A stretch of DNA of 33,839 nt from Sediminibacterium goheungense (GTDB lineage: Bacteria; Bacteroidota; Bacteroidia; Chitinophagales; Chitinophagaceae). The first letter of the stretch is position 1; each line of letters begins with the position of its first letter. Under the pieces are notes generated by a model. That model was not told where the DNA came from and did not search any database. It worked only from the letters and a program-made list of their open reading frames with translations. Shown here piece by piece: positions 9,101-17,413 of the stretch. Location of the stretch: contig NZ_SNWP01000017.1 of assembly GCF_004361915.1 (NCBI RefSeq), positions 1 to 33,839 on the forward strand, in the 5' to 3' direction. Both the position numbers and the translations under genes were made by a program.

Positions 9101-11209
9101 AGAATCAGGTTTCAAATTAATGATCCTATCAAAGGCAATACCATTTCATCTGATCAAATCATTTGTGCAGGTTTTACAGCTCAGCCTCTGAGAGGAGCGT
9201 TATTAACCGGTGGTAACGGAGTTTATCATTTTAGCTGGCAATCCGACAACAACAATCAGATTTATCAGCAGGCTGAGGGCATTCATAACAAAGAAATCTA
9301 TCAACCATTACCATTACAAAGCAGCCGAAAATTCAGGCGCATTGTTTCATCCGGAAATTGCACCGACACATCAAGCCCCATCCATATCCAGGTACGCACC
9401 AACGGTCTATGGTTAGGCAATCAATCTAATCAATGGAATGCAGGTGGTAACTGGTGCGGAGGTATTGTTCCTGATAACCAAACAGATGTACAAATAAATA
9501 CCAGTTCACAAAAAAACATCATTGAAATCAATGATACAGGGCGCTGCAGATCATTACACGTCGATAGCACTGCCCTTCTTTTGCTCAATGCTCCATTTAT
9601 TTTCTCGGGTACTCTTTCCGGAAACAATGCTATAGATGCCACCAATGGTACACTTATCTCTGCAGGAAGGGAGAAGCAGCTCTTACACACCTCTATTTTC
9701 ATTCATAAAACAATAGCACGTTTACTGGTATCCAGTATTGATCTCACACTTAACGACACCCTTTTTATAAACGATTATTTTGCTGTTCAAAAAGGTATTT
9801 TTCAGACTAACAATTTACTCGTGCTCAATCCCAATGCCTCGAATCATGCAAATGCTTCAGACATACAATTGAAAGGAGATATTTTATTACGGCATATTTT
9901 TCACGGAAGAGCAAAAGAGCGTTTCATTCATCATCCATTCAAAAAAAACTTATTGAACTATAACCCGGAAAATCCTGCTTTATTACAGGAGAAAGACATA
10001 GTTTATTTTCAATCAGGCTTACCGGTAGCCGACAGTATTTTCATCCTGAACAATGAAATGCCTGTCAACCTTAATATGCCGGATTTTATCTGGCAGGGCA
10101 TTACCACCAATCATTTGCAATGGAAACCAGGTAATGGAATCCTGTTTTCAAAACCCGGCCATTCAGATATGAATAACAGGTCACTAACCATGCATGTTAA
10201 AAGTGAACTAAATACAGGCAATATAGATACTGAACTATTCATCAATAATGACAGCAATTATGTATTAACAGGAAATCCATACATGTCGACTATCAACTCA
10301 AAATATATTATAAGAAGTGAAGGCATTGGTAATTATTATTGGATATGGGATACGGGGCTTGCAGAAAAAGGGGCCTATCTCGCAAAAAATTTCTCCGCTA
10401 ATAACTCTATACAGCCAATGGAAGGTTTTATGGTAAAAGCTATTGCAGGCAAGCCTTTGGTGTTATCTTATACAGAACAGGCAAAATTACTGAATATCTT
10501 ACTAGACTCATTGGAAGGTGAGTTAGAAAATACCTATCAGATAAGCATAGATCTGTTGAAAGATAACATAATTCATGATAAACTACAGATACTGGATGTA
10601 GATTCTGCAAGAACAAGGTACGATGCTACCGACGCCGAGAAAATCATGAATCCGGAATCTAATTTATATAGTCTGAGTGCCGATACGATTCCCTTATCTG
10701 TTGATGCAAGATGGTTAACAAACAGGACTTATATACCACTGGGTATTGATTCAAAAACAAAAGGTGAATTCACTATTTCGTTTTCACGCGTTAGTATAAA
10801 ACCGGGTATCCACCTTGAATTACATGACTTTTTTACTGGATCCAAAATAAAGATAGACAGTAACCATTCATACAAATTTCATATAACCGGTGATCCGGCC
10901 AGTTGGGGAAGAAACAGGTTTGTTATACGGTATCCCTCAACTCCGGAACCTATACAGGAAATACTTAGCCTGCAGCTATATCCTGTACCCGCCATACAAA
11001 CACTCATGATTGTTGTTCAGGCAAAGGAAAAAGCAATCAATACTATTCTCATAAAAAACATGCAAGGTCAGGTATTATTAAGTCGTTCTATGGGAGAACA
11101 ACAGGATTTTACTCAACAAATTTCAATTGCCAGGCTTTTGAAGGGGCATTATATAGTTGAAGTTCATGCAGGCAAATACGTTATCGCTAAACCGTTTATA
11201 AAACTATAA
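6149..11209 (+). CDS. Giant multidomain secreted protein, T9SS cargo
   Basis: The frame opens at 6071, but the ATG at 6149 gives a proper signal peptide (MLRILFHIFLFVSSILSLKG), so I prefer it: 1686 residues. After an N-terminal jelly-roll-like region (FNGLPSSGSLSL..., VFGYQAG..., DDGMAVDDFSL) come two fibronectin III-like modules (ILEKGICWGTD..., YFRSYCRNAAGISYGN), a Big-type Ig domain (YEITFKEKVNGIQATDFYIAS) and two cadherin-like repeats with IYKAGDILFFSIRFSEPV and TYGLGDTLYFSIFVSKPL. A domain with FYSPKPNTGGTDECVLQVSD follows, then NQWNAGGNWCGGIVPDN. The last 80 residues (LQLYPVPAIQTLMIVV..., GHYIVEVHAGKYVIAKPFIKL) are a type A T9SS sorting domain. No enzyme domain is recognised; it probably acts in surface attachment or as a structural protein. 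Confidence 0.92.
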   Translation: MLRILFHIFLFVSSILSLKGQFTPLSYTQTGSFIHQNFNGLPSSGSLSLAGKGPHSLSNSSVITTGLEGWYILQVAGSQTNTNFSASTGSATGSGVYSYGTGSNRALGSIASGTGIYAFGLVLKNETGLILNRIQMRFLATQWRKGGSGNKNNWVFGYQAGNADNLLSDTLKPKPTLNIYSLHTSSGAATLNGHLVQNQIWIEDSLTDISWLPGQVLRLQWSDTDETGSDDGMAVDDFSLLAFQQTGAPEIQQIKTDSIGSNNVVMSAYINDQLLATTVKVLIDTTADLQNATPLKEVIPSMIEQGSGHTRVIATAAALLPAKKYYYRFIAQNQQATICSPIQYFTTKPALPVIRTDSLVQTGPYECRIYVSIPDNGGAPILEKGICWGTDALPLVSHNTLLIANEDPFFSANLYQLPSGSKLYFRSYCRNAAGISYGNTVSWFTPTSVLHFSRRGNDRTNKDTIIYEITFKEKVNGIQATDFYIASNQPTSAKIITVTAQNLVWKISIETGNTDGIITPVFKPADHPEPSVLNVPYEANAIMIDKTGPVIRSLQIENRPYKSGDTVWVMIETKPEKGLLNFLNGNLAGYPLQQFAGIHDSLWKTYCIIRNNGKEVKAEENILVSLILTDETGNQNTENQFIIQQSNDAIDLTRPSIDRISVPDKKIYKAGDILFFSIRFSEPVMTDSTHGSPVLAVTVGTRIKNPFLYRIIHDSIFIFCYTVQPDDLDMDGIRVANTITLNNSIITDKAGNLLVNTIANAGIFSEIKIDAVAPVITNVLTPVGRTYGLGDTLYFSIFVSKPLAISSQAPSPWLEITVGNTIHRTKYITGSSTMLRFYWPIQEGVSDKDGLNMANQLFNVENMKDSSGNSLLPALKNIGNLSQVFVDGISPYFRDTVSVIDVCKNSFSTLVHALQIHNAEQGENIQWSMIEGPLKGQIEGFPFSTRWNATSQPPSHVFYSPKPNTGGTDECVLQVSDGIHTIQKRIRFQINDPIKGNTISSDQIICAGFTAQPLRGALLTGGNGVYHFSWQSDNNNQIYQQAEGIHNKEIYQPLPLQSSRKFRRIVSSGNCTDTSSPIHIQVRTNGLWLGNQSNQWNAGGNWCGGIVPDNQTDVQINTSSQKNIIEINDTGRCRSLHVDSTALLLLNAPFIFSGTLSGNNAIDATNGTLISAGREKQLLHTSIFIHKTIARLLVSSIDLTLNDTLFINDYFAVQKGIFQTNNLLVLNPNASNHANASDIQLKGDILLRHIFHGRAKERFIHHPFKKNLLNYNPENPALLQEKDIVYFQSGLPVADSIFILNNEMPVNLNMPDFIWQGITTNHLQWKPGNGILFSKPGHSDMNNRSLTMHVKSELNTGNIDTELFINNDSNYVLTGNPYMSTINSKYIIRSEGIGNYYWIWDTGLAEKGAYLAKNFSANNSIQPMEGFMVKAIAGKPLVLSYTEQAKLLNILLDSLEGELENTYQISIDLLKDNIIHDKLQILDVDSARTRYDATDAEKIMNPESNLYSLSADTIPLSVDARWLTNRTYIPLGIDSKTKGEFTISFSRVSIKPGIHLELHDFFTGSKIKIDSNHSYKFHITGDPASWGRNRFVIRYPSTPEPIQEILSLQLYPVPAIQTLMIVVQAKEKAINTILIKNMQGQVLLSRSMGEQQDFTQQISIARLLKGHYIVEVHAGKYVIAKPFIKL

Positions 11210-11210
11210 A

Positions 11211-11236
11211 AAAAGGCTCACCGCTGTGAGCCTTTC
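11211..11236. terminator. Bidirectional terminator between the giant protein gene and ilvE
   Basis: The perfect stem AAAGGCTCAC (11212-11221) and GTGAGCCTTT (11226-11235) has a 4-nt loop and A or T runs on both sides. It lies between two convergent genes (ends at 11209 and 11256) and can serve both. Confidence 0.9.
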
Positions 11237-11255
11237 CTATAAGTTGTATAACGAA

Positions 11256-12320
11256 TTATACCCTGAACATCCATCCATGTGTATCGGCTGCTCTTCCTTC
11301 GCGGATATCAGTCAGCCTTGCCTTTAATTCAGGCGCCGTTTTCCATTTGTCGGTATCAAAATTCATCACATAATCCTTGTAACGCAGTTCTTTAATCAGT
11401 GAAATGGTGGCAGCTGTACCCGTTCCGAATACTTCATATAAAAGCCCGGCACGGTGTGCATCCATCAGGTCTTCAATGCTGATTTTTTTCTCGATTACTT
11501 CAAAGCCCATATCCTTTAATACTTCCATCGCACTATCTCTGGTAACCCCCGCCAGAATCGTCCCTTCTTCCAGTGAAGGCGTAATGGCTGTATTACCAAT
11601 AATAAAGAACACATTCATGGTTCCCACTTCTTGCAGATAGCGGTGTTCAAAAGCATCTGTCCAAAGTACCTGATCATAACCAGCTTTTTTAGCCTGCGCG
11701 GTCGCCAGCATGCTGGCTCCATAATTACCTGCGTTTTTGGAGAAACCAACACCACCCGGAGCCGCACGTGTGTACTTTTCTTCTACATAGATTTTCATCG
11801 GTGCTGTATAGTAAGGGCCTGTCGGACTTAAAATAATCATGAACTTATAGCTCTCAGAAGGCTTCACCCCAATCACTGGATCGGATGAAAACATAAATGG
11901 GCGAATATAGAGTGAGTGATCCTTCATAGAAGGCACCCAGTTTCTATCGATATCAATCAATAGACGCATCCCTTCCATAAAAATTTCTTCAGGAACTGTA
12001 GGCATCTGCATGCGTTCTGCAGAAATATTAAAACGTTTAAAATTATCCAGTGGTCTGAAAATAGATACATTTCCTTCCTGATCTCTGTAGGCTTTGATAC
12101 CCTCGAATATGGCCTGTCCATAATGTAATGCAGCCATAGAAGGCTCCATTAATAGCGGTTGATAAGGTTTGATCTCCACATTTTTCCACTCCCCATTCTC
12201 GTAGTCAGCCTCTAACATATGATCAGTAAAATATTTTCCAAAAGGAATATTTTCCAGACTCATATCGAGTAACTTACTGGTCTCAACTTTCGTAACGTTT
12301 ATGTCTAGTGCTGCTGTCAT
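11256..12320 (-). CDS. ilvE: Branched-chain amino acid aminotransferase
   Basis: 354 residues, a class IV PLP aminotransferase of the longer BCAT type. It interconverts leucine, isoleucine and valine with their 2-oxo acids, using glutamate/2-oxoglutarate. Visible motifs are LHYGQAIFEGIKAYR, FRPLDNFKRFNISAERM, LYIRPFMF, GGVGFSKNAGNYGASM with the predicted PLP lysine Lys195, EVGTMNVFFI, and ILAGVTRDSAMEV. It is a single-gene unit with a convergent terminator downstream and a probable promoter at 12337-12367. Confidence 0.96.
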   Translation of the reverse strand: MTAALDINVTKVETSKLLDMSLENIPFGKYFTDHMLEADYENGEWKNVEIKPYQPLLMEPSMAALHYGQAIFEGIKAYRDQEGNVSIFRPLDNFKRFNISAERMQMPTVPEEIFMEGMRLLIDIDRNWVPSMKDHSLYIRPFMFSSDPVIGVKPSESYKFMIILSPTGPYYTAPMKIYVEEKYTRAAPGGVGFSKNAGNYGASMLATAQAKKAGYDQVLWTDAFEHRYLQEVGTMNVFFIIGNTAITPSLEEGTILAGVTRDSAMEVLKDMGFEVIEKKISIEDLMDAHRAGLLYEVFGTGTAATISLIKELRYKDYVMNFDTDKWKTAPELKARLTDIREGRAADTHGWMFRV

Positions 12321-12336
12321 AGTTCTATATTTGGCG

Positions 12337-12367
12337 CAAAGAAACGAAAAAAATAAAAACTAACAAC
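12337..12367 (-). promoter_or_regulatory. Probable promoter of ilvE
   Basis: On the minus strand GTTG (12367-12364) precedes TTTCTTTG (12344-12337) by 19 nt. This is one mismatch from TAnnTTTG and a TTG at -33. The ATG lies 16 nt further on. Confidence 0.4.
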
Positions 12368-12386
12368 TGTTAATATTATACATGGC

Positions 12387-12917
12387 ATGAACAACCTCAG
12401 TAATCAACTTCCGGATTTTGTACTATGCGACCTCTATAAAGCACAGTTGGTCGTGATCGGCGAGCCAATACCTGAGGGCAATTTACCCAAAAAAAAGCAG
12501 GTTGAAACAGCTGTCAGGACAGATTTTTTGGGGGATAACAAAAAAAATATATCTATCCTGGTAAAAGATGAGCAGGCCGTGTATCTGAATGACACATCCC
12601 TGCAGTTTTTATCAGCTATTCTTGCTGCCTGTAAGCTGAATCTCGGAGATGTTGCAATTGTTAATTTTTATACGAATCCTTCAGATTTTTCCAATATTAA
12701 ATCGAGGCTGAAACCCAACTTCCTGATTGTATTCGATATTAAACCTTCTGCGCTGCAACTTCCATTCGACTTACCAAATTATCAGGTACAGGCCTATGAT
12801 CAGTGTTCGATGCTTTTTGCTCCTTCGCTTGATTTGCTTACCAATGATTCCCGTGAGGCAAAATTGGAGAAAAGTAAATTATGGCTCAGCCTTAAAAATA
12901 TGTTCAACCTCTCATGA
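12387..12917 (+). CDS. Conserved-type protein, faintly like DNA polymerase III psi subunit
   Basis: 176 residues, no signal peptide or membrane segment, so cytoplasmic. Order of features: VLCDLYKAQLVVIGEPIPEG, a basic QVETAVRT stretch, then QFLSAILAACKLNLGDVAIVNFYTN, LKPNFLIVFDIKPS, and a C-terminal helix REAKLEKSKLWLSLKNMFNL. The order of an ILxAxxLxxxDV helix, a hydrophobic strand and a C-terminal K..LW..L helix recalls HolD (psi), which has a uracil-DNA-glycosylase-like fold. This is resemblance by eye only. Its stop overlaps the rdgB start by 4 nt (ATGA), so the two are translationally coupled. I cannot assign a function with confidence. Confidence 0.85.
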   Translation: MNNLSNQLPDFVLCDLYKAQLVVIGEPIPEGNLPKKKQVETAVRTDFLGDNKKNISILVKDEQAVYLNDTSLQFLSAILAACKLNLGDVAIVNFYTNPSDFSNIKSRLKPNFLIVFDIKPSALQLPFDLPNYQVQAYDQCSMLFAPSLDLLTNDSREAKLEKSKLWLSLKNMFNLS

Positions 12918-13516
12918 ACAGACCTACACTCATATTTGCAACCAATAACCAGCACAAGGTTAACGAAATCAATAGTATCATCGGAAAGCTGGTGAACGTT
13001 ATTACTTTACAGGAAGCCGGCATTGATATAGATATTCCGGAACCTCATCCCACACTGGAAGAGAATGCTGCTGAAAAGTCGGGCACCATTCATCGGCTTA
13101 CAGGCAAAAATGTATTTAGTGAAGATACAGGTCTCGAAGTATTTGCCTTACATGGCGAGCCGGGCGTAAAAAGTGCAAGATATGCAGGCGAACAAAAAAA
13201 TTTTCAGGCTAATATCGACAAATTGCTACTGAATCTGGATGGTAAAGAAAATCGAACAGCACAGTTCAGAACGGTGGTATCATTGATCTGGGACCAACAT
13301 GAATACCAGTTTGAAGGCATCTGCAAAGGTAGTATTTCAAAAATACAATCAGAAGGGAAGAGCGGCTTTGGATATGATCCTGTATTTATACCTGATGGTG
13401 CTACGATTAGTTTTGCTGACATGACTTTGGAAGAAAAAAATCAGTACAGCCACCGAAAGAAAGCCATTACACAATTAGTCGATTTCTTAAACCAGCTTAC
13501 AGATGAACAGAATTAA
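12914..13516 (+). CDS. rdgB: XTP/dITP diphosphatase (non-canonical purine NTP pyrophosphatase)
   Basis: 200 residues, the usual size of the HAM1/RdgB family. It hydrolyses dITP, XTP and ITP to monophosphates and so keeps deaminated purines out of DNA and RNA. Motifs: substrate-binding IFATNNQHKVNEI at the N-terminus, metal and catalytic region FSEDTGLEVFALHGEPGVKS with ARYAGE, GFGYDPVFIPDG, and the C-terminal SHRKKA. It overlaps the upstream gene by 4 nt and the thioesterase gene by 14 nt. Confidence 0.97.
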   Translation: MNRPTLIFATNNQHKVNEINSIIGKLVNVITLQEAGIDIDIPEPHPTLEENAAEKSGTIHRLTGKNVFSEDTGLEVFALHGEPGVKSARYAGEQKNFQANIDKLLLNLDGKENRTAQFRTVVSLIWDQHEYQFEGICKGSISKIQSEGKSGFGYDPVFIPDGATISFADMTLEEKNQYSHRKKAITQLVDFLNQLTDEQN

Positions 13517-13937
13517 ACTTACATTACCAACATATTTTCCTTTTTATACAGAACTCAGTATCCGTATTACAGATCTTAACTATGGCGGACATGTTGGCAA
13601 TGATGTTTTTCTCGCATTGATACATGAAGCCCGTCAACAGTATTTACTTTCACTCGGTTACCGGGAACTTTCTTTTGCAGGTGTGGGTTTAATTATGGCA
13701 GATATTGCACTGGAATATAAAAGAGAACTGAATCATCTCGACATAGTACGCATTTCGGTTGCTGCTGCTGACATCGATAAACTAGGTTTTGATCTTTACT
13801 ACAAAGCGGAACTGATTACAAATGAAGGATTGATAATGGCAGCCAAAGCAAAAACAGGTATGATCTGTTATGATTATGCACTTAAGAAAAAAGTAAGCAT
13901 ACCAGAAGAAGCCATTGCAAAACTTACACATTCATAA
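13503..13937 (+). CDS. Hotdog-fold acyl-CoA thioesterase (4HBT family)
   Basis: 144 residues. FYTELSIRITDLNYGGHVGNDVFLALIHEAR is the typical first strand and central helix of the YbgC/4-hydroxybenzoyl-CoA thioesterase family, with Asp and Asn in DLNYGGHVGND at the expected catalytic region. MADIALEYKRELNHLDIVRIS and a final AKAKTGMICYD strand complete the fold. The substrate is not predictable. It lies within the 12387-16631 gene run: it overlaps rdgB by 14 nt and is followed by the GH3 gene after 9 nt. Confidence 0.92.
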   Translation: MNRIKLTLPTYFPFYTELSIRITDLNYGGHVGNDVFLALIHEARQQYLLSLGYRELSFAGVGLIMADIALEYKRELNHLDIVRISVAAADIDKLGFDLYYKAELITNEGLIMAAKAKTGMICYDYALKKKVSIPEEAIAKLTHS

Positions 13938-13946
13938 GCAAAAGCC

Positions 13947-16631
13947 ATGAAGCAAAGCTGCGTTCTCTCTTTCATTTATATGCTTGCGGGCTGGTTCGTT
14001 TTCAGCTCACCTGTTTCTGCACAGAGTATACCCGCATATAAAAATAAAAACATACCCATACCTGAAAGAGTCAAAGATCTTTTATCGAGAATGACAGCAG
14101 AAGAAAAATTCTTCCAGCTTTTTATGATACCGGGTGAAATAAACAAGGGTGAAGAGGAAAAATACAAACATGGTTTATTTGGTTTTCAGGTAAGTGCAGG
14201 CAGTTCAGATGACAACGCAGCACAGCAATTATTGAAATACAATACCCACGAAAATGCAGCCAATCTAGCAAAAAAAATAAATGCCATTCAGCGCTATTTT
14301 GTTGAGCAAACCAGACTTGGTATTCCCATGATTCCATTTGATGAGGCTTTACATGGACTGGTTCGCGAAGGTGCTACTGTGTTCCCTCAGAGTATTGGTC
14401 TGGCCGCTTCCTGGAACACGAAACTGATGGAACAGGTTGCTGATGCCATTGCCGATGAGGCAGCTGTCAGGGGTATCAGACAGGTATTATCTCCGGTCAT
14501 CAATATAGCTACTGATGTTCGCTGGGGAAGAACAGAAGAAACCTACGGCGAAGACCCTTTTCTAAGTGCAAAAATGGGCACTGCATTCATCAGATCCTTT
14601 GAACAAAAAAATATTATCACCACACCTAAACATTTTATTGCCAATGTTGGAGATGGCGGCCGAGACAGTTATCCTGTTTACTTTAATGAGAGGATTTTAC
14701 AGGAAATTCATTATCCACCTTTTATAGATGCGATAAAAAAAGGAGGTGCAAGATCCATTATGACTTCTTACAATTCTGTTGATGGAAGTCCCGCTACTGC
14801 AAATAAAAAAATACTCACAGAAACGCTCAAAAACCAATGGGGCTTTGATGGATTTGTAATCTCGGATGCCAGTGCTGTGGGCGGTGCCAATGTTTTACAC
14901 TATACAGCCAAAGATTATGCTGATGCTGGTAAACAAGCCATCAGCAATGGCCTGGATGTAGTTTTTCAGACACAGATAGATCACTATAAACTTTTCATCC
15001 CTCCATTTCTGGATGGCAGTATTCCACAACAAAGAATAGATGATGCTGTAGCGCGTGTTTTAACGGCCAAGTTTCAACTGGGATTATTTGAGCAGCCCTA
15101 TGTAGATGAACAAATGGCAGCAGACAATAGCTATAAAACAGCGCATCAGTTATTGGCCAAAAAAGCCGCACTGGAATCCATTGTATTATTAAAGAATATA
15201 AAAAACACTTTACCCCTTTCAAAAAATATCCGCTCTATTGCATTAATAGGCGCAGACGCCACTGAAGCAAGACTCGGCGGGTATAGTGGAGCGGGGAATG
15301 AAAAAGTAAGCATTCTGCATGGGCTTCAAACATTGCTGCCAAAAACAAAGGTCATCTACAGTGAAGGGGTTGCAAGAAAGGAACAACACTATACGGTTAT
15401 TCCGGCAACAGTATTATCACACAGAAACGGTAATCAAAAAATAAATGGTCTCAAAGGAGTTTATTACAGCAATATAGACCTTTCTGGTACACCTGTTTTA
15501 GAGCGTACAGATAAAAACGTTGATTTTCATTGGACCCTGTATGGACCGGATCAGCAATTACCCAATGATTTTTACAGTGTTTCATGGACCGGTAATCTGC
15601 ATGCTCCTATCAGCGGTCATTTCAATATAGGCTTGGAAGGCAATGATGGTTTTCGTTTATACCTGGATAACAAACTTATCATTGATCAATGGGAAAAAAA
15701 AAGTTATCATACACGCCTTGCGCCTGTTCAATTACAGAAAGATAAGGAATACACCATACGTGTAGAGTTTAAAGAAACCAATGGCAATGCCCATATTAAA
15801 TTAATATGGGATCGGGATGTTGAGAATAAGGATGCTAATAAAATAAAGCAGGCAATTAACATTGCAAAAGGAGCGGATGCTGTAATTATAGTGGCAGGTA
15901 TTGAAGAAGGTGAATTCAGGGATCGGGCCTCTCTTCAACTACCTGGATTACAGGAAAAATTAATTAGCGAGCTTACTAAAACCGGAAAGAAAATAATTGT
16001 TGTATTAATAGGTGGTAGTGCTGTGAATATGACCAACTGGATTGATAAGGTGGATGCTATTATAGAAGCATGGTACCCGGGCGAACAGGGCGGACATGCC
16101 ATTGCCAGTGTACTGATGGGCGATTATAATCCTTCCGGTAAATTACCCATTACATTCCCTCTCTCGGAAGCTCAGTTACCATTGGTATATAACCATGCTC
16201 CTACCGGACGTGGCGATGATTACAATAACCTGAGCGGTCAGCCACTTTTTCCTTTTGGATTTGGTTTGAGTTATACTGATTTTCAATTTTCAGATCTAAA
16301 TATCCCAAAAGTAAGTTTGAAAAAAGGCGACAGCTGCTTAGTATCCTGTACCATCACCAATACCGGTAAAAGTGAGGGTGATGAGGTGGTACAATTGTAT
16401 ATCCGCGATATATTATCTTCTGTTTCGCAGCCTGTAATGCAGCTAAAAGGTTTTGAACGTATTCATCTCAAAGCAGGTGAAAGCAGGAAAGTATATTTCA
16501 ACATATTACCTGAGCATCTTTCCCTGTTCAATGCAGATATGAATAAAGTAATAGAATCAGGTAGCTTCAGGTTAATGATAGGTTCTTCATCAAGAGATAT
16601 CAGACTCAAAGGAAACCTGCTGGTGGAATAA
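13947..16631 (+). CDS. Secreted GH3 beta-glycosidase with PA14 domain
   Basis: 894 residues. A signal peptide (about 1-26, ending PVSAQS) precedes the GH3 N-terminal barrel (about 40-390). The barrel includes DEALHGLVREGATVFPQ, TEETYGEDPFL, KHFIAN, and GFDGFVISDASAVGG with Asp307 as predicted nucleophile. The C-terminal GH3 domain is split by a PA14 domain (about 500-625: GLKGVYYSNIDLSGTP, GFRLYLDNKLIIDQW). It resumes with GIEEGEFRDRASLQLPG, whose glutamates are candidates for acid/base. A fibronectin III-like tail follows (VVQLYIRDILSSVSQPVMQLKGFERI). GH3 enzymes with this layout are beta-glucosidases or beta-xylosidases acting on exported sugars; exact specificity is open. The gene ends at the heptad element at 16627. 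Confidence 0.95.
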   Translation: MKQSCVLSFIYMLAGWFVFSSPVSAQSIPAYKNKNIPIPERVKDLLSRMTAEEKFFQLFMIPGEINKGEEEKYKHGLFGFQVSAGSSDDNAAQQLLKYNTHENAANLAKKINAIQRYFVEQTRLGIPMIPFDEALHGLVREGATVFPQSIGLAASWNTKLMEQVADAIADEAAVRGIRQVLSPVINIATDVRWGRTEETYGEDPFLSAKMGTAFIRSFEQKNIITTPKHFIANVGDGGRDSYPVYFNERILQEIHYPPFIDAIKKGGARSIMTSYNSVDGSPATANKKILTETLKNQWGFDGFVISDASAVGGANVLHYTAKDYADAGKQAISNGLDVVFQTQIDHYKLFIPPFLDGSIPQQRIDDAVARVLTAKFQLGLFEQPYVDEQMAADNSYKTAHQLLAKKAALESIVLLKNIKNTLPLSKNIRSIALIGADATEARLGGYSGAGNEKVSILHGLQTLLPKTKVIYSEGVARKEQHYTVIPATVLSHRNGNQKINGLKGVYYSNIDLSGTPVLERTDKNVDFHWTLYGPDQQLPNDFYSVSWTGNLHAPISGHFNIGLEGNDGFRLYLDNKLIIDQWEKKSYHTRLAPVQLQKDKEYTIRVEFKETNGNAHIKLIWDRDVENKDANKIKQAINIAKGADAVIIVAGIEEGEFRDRASLQLPGLQEKLISELTKTGKKIIVVLIGGSAVNMTNWIDKVDAIIEAWYPGEQGGHAIASVLMGDYNPSGKLPITFPLSEAQLPLVYNHAPTGRGDDYNNLSGQPLFPFGFGLSYTDFQFSDLNIPKVSLKKGDSCLVSCTITNTGKSEGDEVVQLYIRDILSSVSQPVMQLKGFERIHLKAGESRKVYFNILPEHLSLFNADMNKVIESGSFRLMIGSSSRDIRLKGNLLVE

Positions 16632-16680
16632 TGAATAACCAACTTCGATATTCATTATTCTACATTCATTATTCATTATT
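16627..16680. repeat. Heptad repeat element A (unit about GAATAAT), inverted
   Basis: On the minus strand the sequence runs in 7-bp steps: GAATAAT, GAATGTA, GAATAAT, GAATATC, GAAGTTG, GTTATTC, ATTATTC. It contains a perfect 12-bp inverted repeat, GAATAATGAATA and TATTCATTATTC, around an 11-nt loop. It fills the gap between the convergent GH3 and aroE genes and supplies the stop codons of both. Confidence 0.75.
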
Positions 16681-17412
16681 TCTTCCGTTCCAGATACGCC
16701 AGCTTTCTTCAGCTTGAATCATCAGCATTTCCGCTCCGTTCTGAATAGAAGCACCTGCTTGTTTGGCTTTTTGCAGGAATACCGTTTCAGCAGGATTATA
16801 AATCAGATCGAAGCAATGATGTTGCTGTCCCATCCATTGATATGGAAGTGGTGGATACTGATCTGTCATTGGCGACATACCAAGCGGTGTCGTATTAATA
16901 ATCAGGGTATGACTATTTATGATGGTTTCATTCAGATCTTCATAGACAATCGATGTTGCAGACCTGTTTCTTGAAACGTATTGAAATACAATATTTCTTT
17001 TGTTGAAAACATATGCCACCGCTGCAGCTGCACCGCCAGTTCCGAGTATCAGCGCTTTTTGATGATGTGTTTTCAACCAGGGTAATAATGATAGTTCGAA
17101 CCCAACTACATCAGTGTTATAACCAGTAAGAACTCCGCCTTCAAGTTTAACACAGTTACAGGCCCCCATTTTCTGAACAGCTTCTGTACTCGCCGACAAA
17201 TAACCCAGTATTTCTTTTTTGTAGGGAATCGTAACATTGAAACCACAGAGATCTGTTTTCTCCCGCAGAATCTGTTTCAAAGCTGAAATATCGGGGATGG
17301 GGTAATTTTCATACACAGCATCCTCAATAGATTCCTTAGCGAATTTTTCTGTGAAGTAACGCTGTGAAAAAGAATGGCTAAGCGGATAGCCTATAAGGCC
17401 ATAGCGTTTCAT
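16669..17412 (-). CDS. aroE: Shikimate dehydrogenase
   Basis: 247 residues, slightly short for the family. It reduces 3-dehydroshikimate to shikimate with NADPH in aromatic amino-acid synthesis. Visible: YGLIGYPLSHSFSQRYFTEKF (shikimate-binding), GFNVTIPYKK with catalytic Lys65, NTDVVGFELSL, a Rossmann LILGTGGAAAAVAYVF, and NTTPLGMSP. The last codons (RNNE) are read from the heptad element downstream. The start is 1 nt after the stop of the ComA-like gene, so the two form an operon. Confidence 0.96.
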   Translation of the reverse strand: MKRYGLIGYPLSHSFSQRYFTEKFAKESIEDAVYENYPIPDISALKQILREKTDLCGFNVTIPYKKEILGYLSASTEAVQKMGACNCVKLEGGVLTGYNTDVVGFELSLLPWLKTHHQKALILGTGGAAAAVAYVFNKRNIVFQYVSRNRSATSIVYEDLNETIINSHTLIINTTPLGMSPMTDQYPPLPYQWMGQQHHCFDLIYNPAETVFLQKAKQAGASIQNGAEMLMIQAEESWRIWNGRNNE

Positions 17413-17413
17413 C

